A program made the translations under genes and the position numbers. Shown here one piece after another: positions 51,485 to 60,063 of a stretch of 64,000 bases of DNA. How positions within the stretch are numbered: the stretch's first letter is position 1; each line of letters opens with the position of its first letter. Under the pieces are notes generated by a model, which worked only from the letters and a program-made list of their open reading frames with translations, was not told where the DNA came from and did no database searches. The DNA lies in the NCBI GenBank assembly GCA_900016675.1, contig LN483070.1:620001-684000 (forward strand), written 5' to 3'. Origin of the DNA: Arthrobacter saudimassiliensis. GTDB taxonomy: Bacteria > Actinomycetota > Actinomycetes > Actinomycetales > Micrococcaceae.

Positions 51485-52483
51485 ATGCCTCGGCGCAGCT
51501 CACCCAACCACGGCCAAGCCCCCGCCGGGCAGGCTGCCTCCACCGCCTCGGCGGGCGCCTCCGGGCTGGTGATCGCCCTGCTCTCCTCAGCGGTCTTCGG
51601 CCTCTCCGGCTCCTTTGCCAAAGCCCTGCTGGAGACCGGCTGGAGCTCGGCGGCCGCCGTCGCAGTGCGGATGGGCGGCGCCGGCCTGGTCCTGCTCGTC
51701 CCGGCCGTGTGGATCCTGCACGGGCGCTGGCACCAGGTCCGGGCGAACTGGCGCACCATCGTCCTGTTCGGGCTCATCGGGGTGGCCGGCTGCCAGTTCT
51801 TCTACTTCAATGCGGTGAACCGCCTGTCGGTGGGCGTGGCCCTGCTGCTGGAGTTCCTGGCGCCGGTGCTGATGGTCCTGTGGATCTGGGCGGTCCGCCG
51901 CCGCCGGCCCGGCCTGCCGACCATGCTGGGCACGGTGGCCGCCGTCGCAGGCCTGGTGCTCGTCCTCGACGTCACCGCCGACGCCCGGGTGGACCCGATC
52001 GGGGTCCTCTGGGGCCTGGCCGCCGCGGTCTGCCTGGCGGTTTACTTCTTCATCACCGCCCGACAGAACGACACGCTGCCCCCGCTGGTGCTGGCCACGG
52101 GAGGCATGTTCGTCGGCGCGGCGACCATGGCCGTGCTCGGCGCCGTCGGGCTGGTGCCGATGGCCTGGAACACGGCCGACGTCGAACTCGCCGGCTGGAC
52201 CACCCGCTGGTGGGTGCCGCTGCTGGGCCTGGTCCTCTTCTCGACCGTGCTGGCCTACGTGACCGGCATCGTCGCGGCGCGGGCGCTGGGCTCCCGGGTG
52301 GCCTCCTTCGTCTCGCTGACCGAGGTGCTGTTCGCGGTGCTGTGGGCCTGGCTGCTGCTGGCCGAGCTGCCGCGGCCGGTGCAGCTGGCCGGCGGCGCGC
52401 TGATCGTGATCGGCGTGTTCCTGGTCCGGGCGGACCGCCGGGGCGCGCTCCCGGAGGAGGGTGCCCCGGAGGTCTACTCCTAG
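51485..52483 (+). CDS. EamA family transporter (RhtA-like)
   Basis: The 332-residue protein has ten membrane helices in two EamA repeats, with GLSGSFAKALLETGWSSAA in the first and FVSLTEVLFAVLWAWLLLAELP in the second. It is closest in look to RhtA/YdcZ-type exporters of amino acids such as threonine and homoserine. The ATG has AAAGGGGAG about 6 nt upstream. It is convergent with the acyl-CoA synthetase and stands alone. Confidence 0.9.
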   Translation: MPRRSSPNHGQAPAGQAASTASAGASGLVIALLSSAVFGLSGSFAKALLETGWSSAAAVAVRMGGAGLVLLVPAVWILHGRWHQVRANWRTIVLFGLIGVAGCQFFYFNAVNRLSVGVALLLEFLAPVLMVLWIWAVRRRRPGLPTMLGTVAAVAGLVLVLDVTADARVDPIGVLWGLAAAVCLAVYFFITARQNDTLPPLVLATGGMFVGAATMAVLGAVGLVPMAWNTADVELAGWTTRWWVPLLGLVLFSTVLAYVTGIVAARALGSRVASFVSLTEVLFAVLWAWLLLAELPRPVQLAGGALIVIGVFLVRADRRGALPEEGAPEVYS

Positions 52484-52486
52484 GAT

Positions 52487-52508
52487 CCGGGCGGACCTGT
52501 CCGCCCGG
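52487..52508. terminator. Short bidirectional terminator
   Basis: CCGGGCGGA-n4-TCCGCCCGG fills the 27-bp gap between the convergent transporter and ligase genes. It has no T-run, so it is moderate evidence. Confidence 0.55.
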
Positions 52509-52510
52509 GG

Positions 52511-54070
52511 TCAGCCCTGGCCGGGCCCCAGCGCGTCTTCGGCCGGCTTGCCGGCCGTCACGTTGATCTCGCGCTTGAGGATCTTGCCCGTGGGACCCTT
52601 CGGCAGGGTGTCGGTGAGCTGCACGATCCGCGGGTACTTGTAGGCCGCCAGGCGCTCCTTCGCGAAGTCCCGGATGGCGTCGGCGAGCTCGGCCCGGCCC
52701 GGTCCGTCGTCCGGCAGCATGCCTTCCTTGATGCCGACGACGGCGGCCACCTCCTCGCCGGACAGCTCGTCCGGAACGCCCAGCACGGCCGCCTCGGCGA
52801 CCGCGGGGTGCTCGTACAGGACCTCCTCGACCTCGCGCGGATAGACGTTGTAGCCGCCGCGCAGGATCATGTCTTTCTTCCGGTCGACGATGTAGATATT
52901 GCCCAGCTCGTCGAACCTGGCCAGGTCTCCGCTGCGGAACCAGCCGTCCGGAATGGCCGCGGCGGTGGCCTCCGGATTGTTCCAGTAGCCCTGCATCACG
53001 CCCTCGCCGCGGATGGCGAGTTCGCCGACTTCACCCACCGGCAGGTCCTTGCCGGCGTCGTCCACGATCCGCACCTCCATCCCGGCCACCGGCTTGCCGA
53101 TGGAGCCGGGCCGCCGGTCGGGGCCGGGCAGGTTGAAGGACACCACCGGCGAGGTCTCGGACAGCCCGTAGCCCTCGAGCATCTCGGTGCCGAACACCTC
53201 CTCGAACTCGTGCAGCACCTCCAGCGGCAGCGAGGCGCCGCCGGAGATCGCCCCGCGCACCGTCGAGGTGTCGGTTTCGGCGATCGCGGGATGGCGCAGC
53301 ATCGCAATGTACATGGTGGGCACGCCCTGGAAGATCGTCACCCGGTCCCGCTCGATGATCTGCAGCGCCTGCCCCGGATCGAAGCGCGGCAGGAGGCTGA
53401 TCGAGGCGCCGGCCATGACCGCCGCGTTCAGGGCCGAGGTCTGGCCGAAGACGTGGAAGAACGGCAGGCCGCCGAAGATCACGTCCTCCGGCTGGGTGTC
53501 CAGCAGGGAACGGGCCACCCGGGCGTTGCTGTACAGGTTGTAGTGGGACAGGGTCGCGCCCTTCGGCCGCCCGGTGGTGCCCGAGGTGTAGAGGATGACG
53601 GCGGTGTCGTCGTCGGCCTTCTCCGCCACCTCCGGCCGGGCCTCCACCGAGGCCAGCAGCTGCCCGAAGGTGGCCGGGTTGACCGCCACCACCTCGACGT
53701 CGCCCGCCTCCGCGGCACCGGCTTCGGCCTGCGCGAGCATGTCTTCGAAGTCGAAGGCAAAGATCATCCGGGCTCCGGAGTCGCGCAGGTGGTAGGCAAT
53801 TTCCCGCGCCTTGAGCAGCGGGTTCAGCGGTACCACCACCGCTCCGCGGCGAAGGATGCCGTAGTAGATGGCGGCCATCGGAGGGATGTTGGGCAGGATG
53901 ACGGCGACGCGGTCACCGTCCCCTACGCCGCGTTCGGCAAGCAGGCCGGCCACCCGGGCGCTCATGCCGTCCAGCATGCCGAAGGTGACCGCGGTGTCCT
54001 GGATCCGCAGCGCCGTGCTGTCCGGAAGGCGGGCTGCGGTGTCGGTGAGGATGGTGGCGAGGTTCGGCAC
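52511..54070 (-). CDS. Long-chain fatty acid-CoA ligase
   Basis: The 519-residue protein is an ANL-superfamily adenylating enzyme. P-loop [16 protein letters not shown], motif GYGLSETSP, the aspartate in [14 protein letters not shown], hinge [21 protein letters not shown] and the catalytic lysine in [12 protein letters not shown] are all present. It activates a fatty or aromatic acid with ATP and transfers it to CoA. GGAGAT lies 7 nt before the ATG. It could serve aromatic-acid activation, but the motif set fits medium- to long-chain acyl-CoA ligases best. Confidence 0.93.
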   Translation of the reverse strand: MPNLATILTDTAARLPDSTALRIQDTAVTFGMLDGMSARVAGLLAERGVGDGDRVAVILPNIPPMAAIYYGILRRGAVVVPLNPLLKAREIAYHLRDSGARMIFAFDFEDMLAQAEAGAAEAGDVEVVAVNPATFGQLLASVEARPEVAEKADDDTAVILYTSGTTGRPKGATLSHYNLYSNARVARSLLDTQPEDVIFGGLPFFHVFGQTSALNAAVMAGASISLLPRFDPGQALQIIERDRVTIFQGVPTMYIAMLRHPAIAETDTSTVRGAISGGASLPLEVLHEFEEVFGTEMLEGYGLSETSPVVSFNLPGPDRRPGSIGKPVAGMEVRIVDDAGKDLPVGEVGELAIRGEGVMQGYWNNPEATAAAIPDGWFRSGDLARFDELGNIYIVDRKKDMILRGGYNVYPREVEEVLYEHPAVAEAAVLGVPDELSGEEVAAVVGIKEGMLPDDGPGRAELADAIRDFAKERLAAYKYPRIVQLTDTLPKGPTGKILKREINVTAGKPAEDALGPGQG

Positions 54071-54155
54071 GTGATCTCCCTTGATCTGGCGGATGTGCAG
54101 CAGAATCTAGCAACGATCCACCGGCCTGGGAATGCCATTTTCGGCGGGTCCGGGC

Positions 54156-54206
54156 ACATACCGGGGGTATGTCCGGCCGGGCCCGGAGCATACCCCCGGT
54201 ATGCTC
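54156..54206. promoter_or_regulatory. Two opposed palindromes upstream of the alkB operon
   Basis: ACATACC-GGG-GGTATGT (54156-54172) and GAGCATACC-CCC-GGTATGCTC (54186-54206) are both perfect dyads with a 3-bp centre. The core of one is the reverse complement of the other, so together they could also pair into one large hairpin. They lie 40-90 bp before the predicted start of transcription from a TAGGCT -10 box at 54236-54241. Confidence 0.6.
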
Positions 54207-54255
54207 CCGCACCGGCCCCGCGGGGGGACTCCGCATAGGCTGGAGCGGGAGGATC

Positions 54256-54357
54256 ATGAGCACTGGACTACCGGCCCGCGCCGGCACCGCGGCGGTCCCT
54301 TTCGCTGCCGCGGGCCTTGCCCGCGCGGGGCGCGGCAGGCGGGAGGTTTCAACATGA
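54256..54357 (+). CDS. 33-residue leader reading frame coupled to alkB
   Basis: ATG at 54256 follows GGGAGG by 4 nt and a TAGGCT -10 box by 14 nt, so it has the best translation signals of the region. It runs for 33 codons, rich in Ala, Arg and Gly, and its stop overlaps the alkB start (ATGA). It may be a short leader peptide, a remnant of a lost gene, or a spurious frame. No function is recognised. Confidence 0.4.
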   Translation: MSTGLPARAGTAAVPFAAAGLARAGRGRREVST

Positions 54358-55043
54358 GCGGAGAGCTGTTTCCGCGCGACCGCAGCGCGCCGGCGCCCGG
54401 GGCGGTGCATGTGCCCGGCTGGCTGGGTACCGGGCAGCAGCGGGACATCGTGGCGGCCTGCCGGCGCTGGGCGGTGGGGCCGGTGCCGATGCGCTCGGCC
54501 GTCATGCCGGGCGGGCATCCGATGTCGGTGCAGACGGTGTGCCTGGGCTGGCACTGGCAGCCCTACAAATACACCCGCACGGCGGACGACGTCGGCGGCG
54601 GCCGGGTGGCCGAGCTGCCGGACTGGCTCGCGGACCTGGGCCGGCGGGCGCTCGCCGCGGCGTTCCGCACGCCGGGGGAGCCGGGCTGGGATCCGGCGTC
54701 GTTCGATCCGCAGGAGTACGAGCCGGACACCGCGCTGATCAACTGGTACCCGCACGGGGCGAAGATGGGCCTGCACCAGGACAAGGACGAGAAGTCGTCG
54801 GCCCCCGTGGTTTCCCTGAGCATCGGCGACAGCTGCATCTTCCGGTTCGGCAACACCGAGACCCGGACCCGGCCGTGGACGGACCTGGAGCTGGCCTCGG
54901 GAGACCTGTTCGTCTTCGGCGGGCCGTCACGGTTTGCGTATCACGGCGTGCCCCGGACCCTGCCCGGCACCGCCGACCCGGAGTGCGGCCTCGCACAGGG
55001 GCGCATCAACATCACGCTGCGGATGACCGGGCTCTCCGGCTAG
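54354..55043 (+). CDS. alkB: AlkB-type 2-oxoglutarate/Fe(II) dioxygenase
   Basis: The 229-residue protein has the AlkB core: Fe ligands His and Asp in MGLHQDKDE, the third His in RFAYHGV, and the 2-oxoglutarate arginines in GRINITLRMTG. INWYPHGAKMG matches the substrate-side loop of E. coli AlkB. It removes methyl groups from alkylated bases by oxidation. GGGAGG lies 7 nt before the ATG. There is no adjacent Ada gene. The gene may be expressed through the upstream coupled 33-codon frame. Confidence 0.92.
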   Translation: MSGELFPRDRSAPAPGAVHVPGWLGTGQQRDIVAACRRWAVGPVPMRSAVMPGGHPMSVQTVCLGWHWQPYKYTRTADDVGGGRVAELPDWLADLGRRALAAAFRTPGEPGWDPASFDPQEYEPDTALINWYPHGAKMGLHQDKDEKSSAPVVSLSIGDSCIFRFGNTETRTRPWTDLELASGDLFVFGGPSRFAYHGVPRTLPGTADPECGLAQGRINITLRMTGLSG

Positions 55044-55088
55044 CGCAGCCGCCGGCAGGCACTGCCGGGACACCGCCGCAATATTAAC

Positions 55089-55107
55089 GATAATGATTCT
55101 CATTTAA
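55089..55107. promoter_or_regulatory. Zur/Fur-type box before the AztD-like gene
   Basis: GATAATGATTCTCATTTAA contains the dyad AATGA-TTC-TCATT, close to the AT-rich Fur-family consensus. In actinobacteria this shape is typical of the zinc repressor Zur. It sits directly before the -10 box of a zinc-chaperone-like gene. Confidence 0.7.
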
Positions 55108-55109
55108 GT

Positions 55110-55115
55110 TACGCT
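55110..55115 (+). promoter_or_regulatory. -10 box of a predicted leaderless promoter (AztD-like)
   Basis: TACGCT ends 7 nt before the ATG at 55123; there is no ribosome site between them, and the Zur-like box lies immediately upstream. Confidence 0.5.
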
Positions 55116-55122
55116 GGCCGGC

Positions 55123-56409
55123 ATGACTACACCATCCGCTTCCCGCCGCGCGTCCGCGGCCGTCCGCCAGCCCGCCCTTCTCTCCCTTGCCGCCGTGCTG
55201 CTGGCCGGCTGCGCCGCGCCGGCGGCCTCACCTCCGGCGGCTGCGCCGCCCGCGGAGGAATCCTCCTCCGGGGCCGCGGCGCCGGCGCCCACCCGGGAAG
55301 CGGGCGCCGCATCGCCGCGGCTGGTACTCACGCACGACGGCGGCCTGAGCGTGCTCGATGCCGCAACCCTGGAGCCGGTGGCGGAGCTGGAACTGCCCGG
55401 TTTCCTGCGCCTGTCCGACGCCGGGGACGGCCGCCACCTGGCGGTGTCCGGCGACGGCGGCTTCCACCTGCTGGATGCCGGCGCCTGGACCCGGCAACAC
55501 GGCGACCACGGGCACCACTACACCACCGAGCCCCGGCTGACCGGCCAGCGCATCGACGCCGGCGCACCCGGCCACGTGGTCGCCCGGGACGGCAGGACGG
55601 CGTTCTTCGACGACGCCGACGGCAGCGTCACCCTGTTGGACACGCAGCAGCTCGCCGCGGGCCGGGAGGACGCCGGGCGGGAGGGCACGGAACTGCGGCT
55701 GCCCGAGGCCCACCACGGCGTCGCCGTGCCGCTGGCGGACGGCGGGCTGATCGTCAGCCGCGGCGACGACCAGGCGCGCACCGGCGCGGCCGTGCTGGCC
55801 GGGGACGGCACCGAGGTCCTGGCCGGCGGGAACTGCCCGGGGCTGCACGGCGTGGCCGAGGCCGCGGACGCGCTCGCCTTCGGCTGCGAGGACGGCATGC
55901 TGATCCACCGCGACGGCGCCTTCGCGAAGGTGCAGAGCCCGGACGGCTACGGACGCCTGGGCAACCAGGCGGGCTCGCCCGCCTCCGCCGTGATCCTCGC
56001 CGACTACAAGACCGATCCGGAGGCGGACCTGGAGCGGCCCCGGCGCGTGGCCCTGGTGGATACGGCCGCCGCCTCGATGCACCTGGTGGACCTGGACACC
56101 AGCTATTCGTTCCGTTCGCTCGGCCGCGGTCCGGCCGGGGAAGCCCTGGTGCTGGGCACCGACGGCGCGCTGCACGTGATCAACCCGGACACTGCGGAGC
56201 TCGCGGCCCGGATTCCGGTGACCGATGCATGGGAGGAGCCGCTGGACTGGCAGCAGCCCCGCCCCACGCTGTTCGTGCTCGGCGGCACGGCCTACGTCAC
56301 CGACCCGGCCCGCCGCGCCCTGCACGCGGTGGACCTGGCCGCGGGCGCCGTCGTGCGCTCCGCGGACCTTGAACACGTGCCCAACGAGCTCGACGGCGTC
56401 GAAGGGTAG
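55123..56409 (+). CDS. AztD-like zinc chaperone lipoprotein (beta-propeller)
   Basis: The 428-residue protein is a lipoprotein (lipobox LAGC, Cys30). The mature part is a beta-propeller with repeated blades such as LVLTHDGGLSVLDA and LALVDTAAASMHLVDLD. A His-rich loop HGDHGHH at 126-132 and further His pairs (AHHGVAV, LHGVAEA) match AztD, the periplasmic zinc metallochaperone that loads the ABC zinc receptor AztC. The transporter genes aztABC are not in the window. The Zur-like box upstream supports a role in zinc shortage. Assignment rests on memory of the family, not on an alignment. Confidence 0.78.
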   Translation: MTTPSASRRASAAVRQPALLSLAAVLLAGCAAPAASPPAAAPPAEESSSGAAAPAPTREAGAASPRLVLTHDGGLSVLDAATLEPVAELELPGFLRLSDAGDGRHLAVSGDGGFHLLDAGAWTRQHGDHGHHYTTEPRLTGQRIDAGAPGHVVARDGRTAFFDDADGSVTLLDTQQLAAGREDAGREGTELRLPEAHHGVAVPLADGGLIVSRGDDQARTGAAVLAGDGTEVLAGGNCPGLHGVAEAADALAFGCEDGMLIHRDGAFAKVQSPDGYGRLGNQAGSPASAVILADYKTDPEADLERPRRVALVDTAAASMHLVDLDTSYSFRSLGRGPAGEALVLGTDGALHVINPDTAELAARIPVTDAWEEPLDWQQPRPTLFVLGGTAYVTDPARRALHAVDLAAGAVVRSADLEHVPNELDGVEG

Positions 56410-56414
56410 GCGCT

Positions 56415-56798
56415 TCAGGCGCCCAGCAGGGTGAACACCAGCGCCACCGCGGCAGGCCCGCCCTGGATCAGGGCCGGGCGGGCCATCCGGCGGTCGTTCA
56501 CCAGCAGCACCAGAGCCGCGAGCAGCATGCACGCGGTGGTGAAGCTCATCAGGGTCAAGCCGGCCACCCCGTTGCCCACCGTGAGCAGCAGGACCCCCAG
56601 CAGGGCGCCGACGGCGAGGAACAGGTTGTAGAACCCCTGGTTGTAGGCCAGGGCCTGGGTGTCGGCCGCCGCCTGCGGACTGCCCACCCGGAAGATGGCC
56701 ATGGTCTCGGGTTCGGTCCAGCGCAGCGACTCAAGGATGAAGATGTACACGTGGATGGCCGCGGCGGCCAGCGCGGCGATAACGGCGATGATGAGCAC
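56415..56798 (-). CDS. DUF1304 membrane protein
   Basis: The 127-residue protein has four helices with the DUF1304 pattern (AAIHVYIFILESLRW, then NQGFYNLFLAVGALLG, then LVLLVNDRR and a last helix). The family has no known function. GTG at 56798 is chosen because TGGAGAA lies 4 nt before it. It is convergent with the AztD-like gene, 5 nt apart. Confidence 0.88.
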   Translation of the reverse strand: MLIIAVIAALAAAAIHVYIFILESLRWTEPETMAIFRVGSPQAAADTQALAYNQGFYNLFLAVGALLGVLLLTVGNGVAGLTLMSFTTACMLLAALVLLVNDRRMARPALIQGGPAAVALVFTLLGA

Positions 56799-57068
56799 GG
56801 GTTCTCCATCCGCCGGGGATGCGGACCGCATCCTGAGGTGCGGGCGCCGTCACCGGCGGCCGCCGTCGGTCCGACCATCGTGGCACCGCCGTGCAGGCGG
56901 GCCAAGGGCGGGCGGAGAAACCGGCCGTCGGGGCCCGCCGGCCGGTTGGCGGTGCGGGCACACGGACCGATAGCCTTGATGAGGCGGCCGGCCGCGGCCG
57001 ACGCCGCCGGCCCGCCCACAAGCCTGCTGCCGCACCCCGTCTGGATGTCTTTGGAAGGACCGCCCCCA

Positions 57069-58184
57069 GTGCCCCTGCCCCGCCTCGCCCGTCCGCTCGC
57101 CCTGGCTGCCGCGGCGGCCCTGGCCCTCACCGCGTGCGGTTCCGATTACCCGCTGGGGGATGAGCAGCGCGAAGCCGCCGAGCGCAGCACCTCCAACCTC
57201 ACCGGCACCCTGTCCGGCTCCGGGTCCAGCGCGCAGGGGCCGGCGATGGACGCCTGGATCGCCGGCTTCGGCCTGCTCCACCCGCGGGTCCAGCTGCAGT
57301 ATTCGCCGGACGGCTCCGGCGCCGGGCGGAACGCCCTGCTCAACGGCGCGGTGCAGTTCGCGGGCTCCGACGCCTACCTGCAGGAGCAGGAAATGGGCCA
57401 GGCCCGGGACATCTGCGGCCCCGACGGCGCGTACGACATCCCCACCTACATATCTCCGATCGCGGTGGCCTTCAACCTGCCCGGCATCGAGTCGCTGAAC
57501 CTGGACGCCGCCACCATTGCCGCCGTCTTCCGCGGCGACATCGACACCTGGACCCACCCGGAGATCGCCCGGCAGAACCCCGACGTCGAGCTGCCGGACC
57601 TGCGGATCACTCCGGTCAGCCGGGCGGACGACTCGGGCACCACGGAGAACTTCACCGAGTACCTGCACGAGGTCGCCCCCGATGCCTGGCCGGACGCGCC
57701 GTCGGGCACCTGGCCCGGCGGGCTGGCCGGCGAAAACGCCCAGGGCAGCGCCGGCGTCGTCAGCACCGTGACGCGCACCGAGGGCGCCGTGACCTACGCC
57801 GACGATTCGGTGGTGGACGAGTCCATGGGCACCGTGAACCTGCTGGTCGGCGAAGAGTATGTGCCGATCAGCGGCGAGGCGGCGGCAACCGCCGTCGCCG
57901 AGGCCACCCGGGTGCCCGGCCGCGCCGAGCACGACATCGCCCTCCACCTGGACCGCACCACCACCGCGCCCGGCGCCTACCCGCTGGTGCTCGTCTCCTA
58001 CGAGATCTTCTGCAGTTCCTACGACGATCCGCAGATGACGGAGCTGGTGAAGGAATTCGGCCTGTACCTGGTCAGCGAGGAGGGCCAGGCCGCCTCCGAG
58101 GAGGCCGCCAAGAGTGCGCCGCTGCCCGGGGAACTGGCGGAGCAGGCCCGCGCGGCCATCGAATCCATCAGCGTCCGCGACTGA
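57069..58184 (+). CDS. PstS-like phosphate-binding lipoprotein
   Basis: The 371-residue protein is a lipoprotein (lipobox LTAC near residue 20). The mature part has the PstS layout: SGSGSSAQGPAMDAW, DGSGAGRNALLNGAVQFAGSD, IPTYISPIAVAFNLPG and VSRADDSGTTENFTEYL, all phosphate-contact regions. It would bind phosphate outside the membrane. No pstC, pstA or pstB is adjacent, so it may serve a transporter elsewhere. GTG at 57069 has GGAAGGA about 8 nt upstream. Confidence 0.92.
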   Translation: MPLPRLARPLALAAAAALALTACGSDYPLGDEQREAAERSTSNLTGTLSGSGSSAQGPAMDAWIAGFGLLHPRVQLQYSPDGSGAGRNALLNGAVQFAGSDAYLQEQEMGQARDICGPDGAYDIPTYISPIAVAFNLPGIESLNLDAATIAAVFRGDIDTWTHPEIARQNPDVELPDLRITPVSRADDSGTTENFTEYLHEVAPDAWPDAPSGTWPGGLAGENAQGSAGVVSTVTRTEGAVTYADDSVVDESMGTVNLLVGEEYVPISGEAAATAVAEATRVPGRAEHDIALHLDRTTTAPGAYPLVLVSYEIFCSSYDDPQMTELVKEFGLYLVSEEGQAASEEAAKSAPLPGELAEQARAAIESISVRD

Positions 58185-58193
58185 GGCGCGGGC

Positions 58194-58226
58194 CCGGTTC
58201 CGGAACCCGCCGGGGGCCGGAACCGG
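58194..58226 (+). terminator. Probable terminator after the PstS-like gene
   Basis: CCGGTTCCGG and CCGGAACCGG form a 10-bp stem with a 13-nt loop 10 bp after the stop codon. Confidence 0.55.
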
Positions 58227-58301
58227 AAGCTGGCGGAGTCCCCTTGCGCGGCCGCGGGGCCGGTGCCACCTTTGTTCTACTGCGAATGAAAGGGGGCTGT
58301 C

Positions 58302-58502
58302 ATGGAACCCATCCGCATTGAACGCTGGTGGCCCTATCTGGACATCACGGCCAAGGAATGGCTGCGGGAGAACCTGCGCGATGAGGGGATTCCGCCCAAG
58401 GTCCAGACCCGCATTGCCGAGGCCGGGGGCCCGGTGATGGATCCGATCCTGAACACCCAGGACTGGGACTTCATCGAAACGCAGTCCGAGTTCGTCGACT
58501 GA
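58302..58502 (+). CDS. Small conserved-looking protein
   Basis: The 66-residue protein is soluble, with three Trp in the first 20 residues (ERWWPYLDITAKEWL) and an acidic C-terminus. No motif or family is recognised. GAAAGGGGG lies about 6 nt before the ATG, and codon use is like the neighbours, which supports it being real. It stands between pstS-like and quinone reductase genes. Confidence 0.65.
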   Translation: MEPIRIERWWPYLDITAKEWLRENLRDEGIPPKVQTRIAEAGGPVMDPILNTQDWDFIETQSEFVD

Positions 58503-58514
58503 CGCTCCGGGCGG

Positions 58515-59444
58515 CTAGAAGAGCAGCACCAGGCGCCCGCGCGTGCCGCCGGCCTCCAGCCGCCGATGCGCCTCCGCAGCTTCCTCCGCCGGATAGGTCC
58601 CGGCGACGCGCAGGGTCAGCGTGCCGTCCTCCGCCAGGGCCCGCAGCCGGTCCAGCTTCTCCTGCGAGCGGTATTCCTCGCCCACCCAGATCGGGTGCAC
58701 GGTGATGCCCCGGCCGGGATCGCCCTTCCAGCCGCGGACGGTGGCGAAACCGCCGCCGTCGCGCACCGCTTCTGCGGCCGCCTCGTTCTGCACGGCGGCA
58801 TCCGCCACGGCGTCGACGCCGTCGGGGAACAGTTCCCGGACCCGCCTGCCGAAGTCGTCGCCGCGTTCGACGATGTGGTCCGGTCCCAGCTCAGCGACCA
58901 GTTCGCGGTCCTTGTCCGCGGCGTCGGCGACGACGGTCAGCCCGGCGAGCTTGGCCAGCTGCACGAGGTAGTTGCCCAGGGTGCCCGCGGCGCCGTTGAC
59001 GGCCAGGACCTGGCCCGGGGAGAGGTCGAGCTTTTCGAGGATCTGCACCGCGGTCAGTCCGTTCATGGGCAGGGTGGCGGCGGTGGGCAGGTCGGTGCCC
59101 GCCGGGATCGGGGCCAGCGACTCATCGGGAGCGATGAGGTACTGGACGTATGCGCCGCGGTGCTCGCCGCGGGGCACGGCGATGGCCATGACCTCCTCGC
59201 CGACGCTCCACCGGCTGCCCTCACCGACCTCGTCGATGACGCCGGCCGCGTCCATGCCGGGAATGTGGGGCGCCTGCTTGCCGCCGGTGCCCTGCAGGCC
59301 TTCCCGCAGCATGGTGTCAGTGGGGTTGACGGCTGCTGCGTGGACCCGGATCCGGACTTCACCGGGCCCGGGATGCGGCTCCGGAACTTCCAGCACCTGC
59401 AGGGCCTCGGGTCCGCCGAATTCGGTTACTCCGACAATCTTCAT
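58515..59444 (-). CDS. NADPH:quinone reductase-like zinc-free MDR protein
   Basis: The 309-residue protein is a medium-chain dehydrogenase/reductase of the quinone oxidoreductase type. It has VHAAAVNPTDTMLREG at the start, GMDAAGVIDEVG and the cofactor motif VNGAAGTLGNYLVQLAKLAG. Zinc-ligand residues are missing. It would reduce quinones or enals with NADPH. The ATG at 59444 has AAAGGTGGA 5 nt upstream. It stands alone on this strand. Confidence 0.9.
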   Translation of the reverse strand: MKIVGVTEFGGPEALQVLEVPEPHPGPGEVRIRVHAAAVNPTDTMLREGLQGTGGKQAPHIPGMDAAGVIDEVGEGSRWSVGEEVMAIAVPRGEHRGAYVQYLIAPDESLAPIPAGTDLPTAATLPMNGLTAVQILEKLDLSPGQVLAVNGAAGTLGNYLVQLAKLAGLTVVADAADKDRELVAELGPDHIVERGDDFGRRVRELFPDGVDAVADAAVQNEAAAEAVRDGGGFATVRGWKGDPGRGITVHPIWVGEEYRSQEKLDRLRALAEDGTLTLRVAGTYPAEEAAEAHRRLEAGGTRGRLVLLF

Positions 59445-59512
59445 GCGGTTCCACCTTTCAGTTGGGTCGGGTGTTCTCGCTGTTCCCATGTGCAACAGGT
59501 GTCCCGGTCCCG

Positions 59513-60052
59513 TCATTCCCCCATGCGGACAGGCCGGCTCCGGCCCGCTCGGCGGCGGCGGTGCAGCCAGACGGCGGCCAGCAGGGCGGCGCCCAGCTCC
59601 CACGCTGTCAGCATCAGCATCGCTTCCAGGCCCGACGGCGCGGCCGCCACAGGGCCCGACGTCGCCGCGAGGGGCCCCGGGTCGGTGCCCGACGCCGCTG
59701 GCAGTGCCCCGGAGGCGACGGACACGGAGCCGTGATGGGCATGGGCCGCAGACCCGCCGGCGAGCAGCAGCACGGCATGAAAGCCGGCCATGGCCAGGGC
59801 CGCCGCCATCGCCATCCGGGCGCCCGGCTCGGAGGGCGAGCGCCACAGCCCCCGACTGCACGGCAGGCAGGCGGCGGCCATGCCGAGCATCAGGGCCGCC
59901 TGCCACCACGGATGCGGGTGTGCCGAGACCATCCACAGGTGCGCGAGCGCGCCGGCCAGCACCGCCGCCGCGCAGGCCCGGGCATGGACCAGCTGCCCGC
60001 CGGGCGCCGGTCCGGGCCCGCCCGTGACCGCTCCCGCCAGGGGGAACCGCAC
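59513..60052 (-). CDS. Membrane protein with Met/His-rich helices
   Basis: The 179-residue protein has about four helices. HLWMVSAHPHPWWQAALMLGMAA, split at the loop, and ARMAMAAALAMAGFHAVLL carry Met and His in a pattern seen in DUF5134-like proteins, and AHAHHG lies in a loop. It may bind copper or another metal, but this is inference. The GTG at 60052 lies 11 nt after the amine oxidase stop, so it is probably in one operon and could help copper supply. The start is uncertain, as the ribosome site is weak. Confidence 0.65.
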   Translation of the reverse strand: MRFPLAGAVTGGPGPAPGGQLVHARACAAAVLAGALAHLWMVSAHPHPWWQAALMLGMAAACLPCSRGLWRSPSEPGARMAMAAALAMAGFHAVLLLAGGSAAHAHHGSVSVASGALPAASGTDPGPLAATSGPVAAAPSGLEAMLMLTAWELGAALLAAVWLHRRRRAGRSRPVRMGE

Positions 60053-60063
60053 GGCCGCGCCGC

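Noticed and set aside
54132-54353. N-terminal extension of AlkB in the same frame
   Set aside because: It would run through the palindromes and the promoter and has no ribosome site; the ATG at 54354 has GGGAGG and gives a normal AlkB length.
55052-55068. CCGGCAG-GCA-CTGCCGG as a terminator after alkB
   Set aside because: Only 7 bp with a 3-nt loop and no T-run; too weak to list, though some termination is possible.
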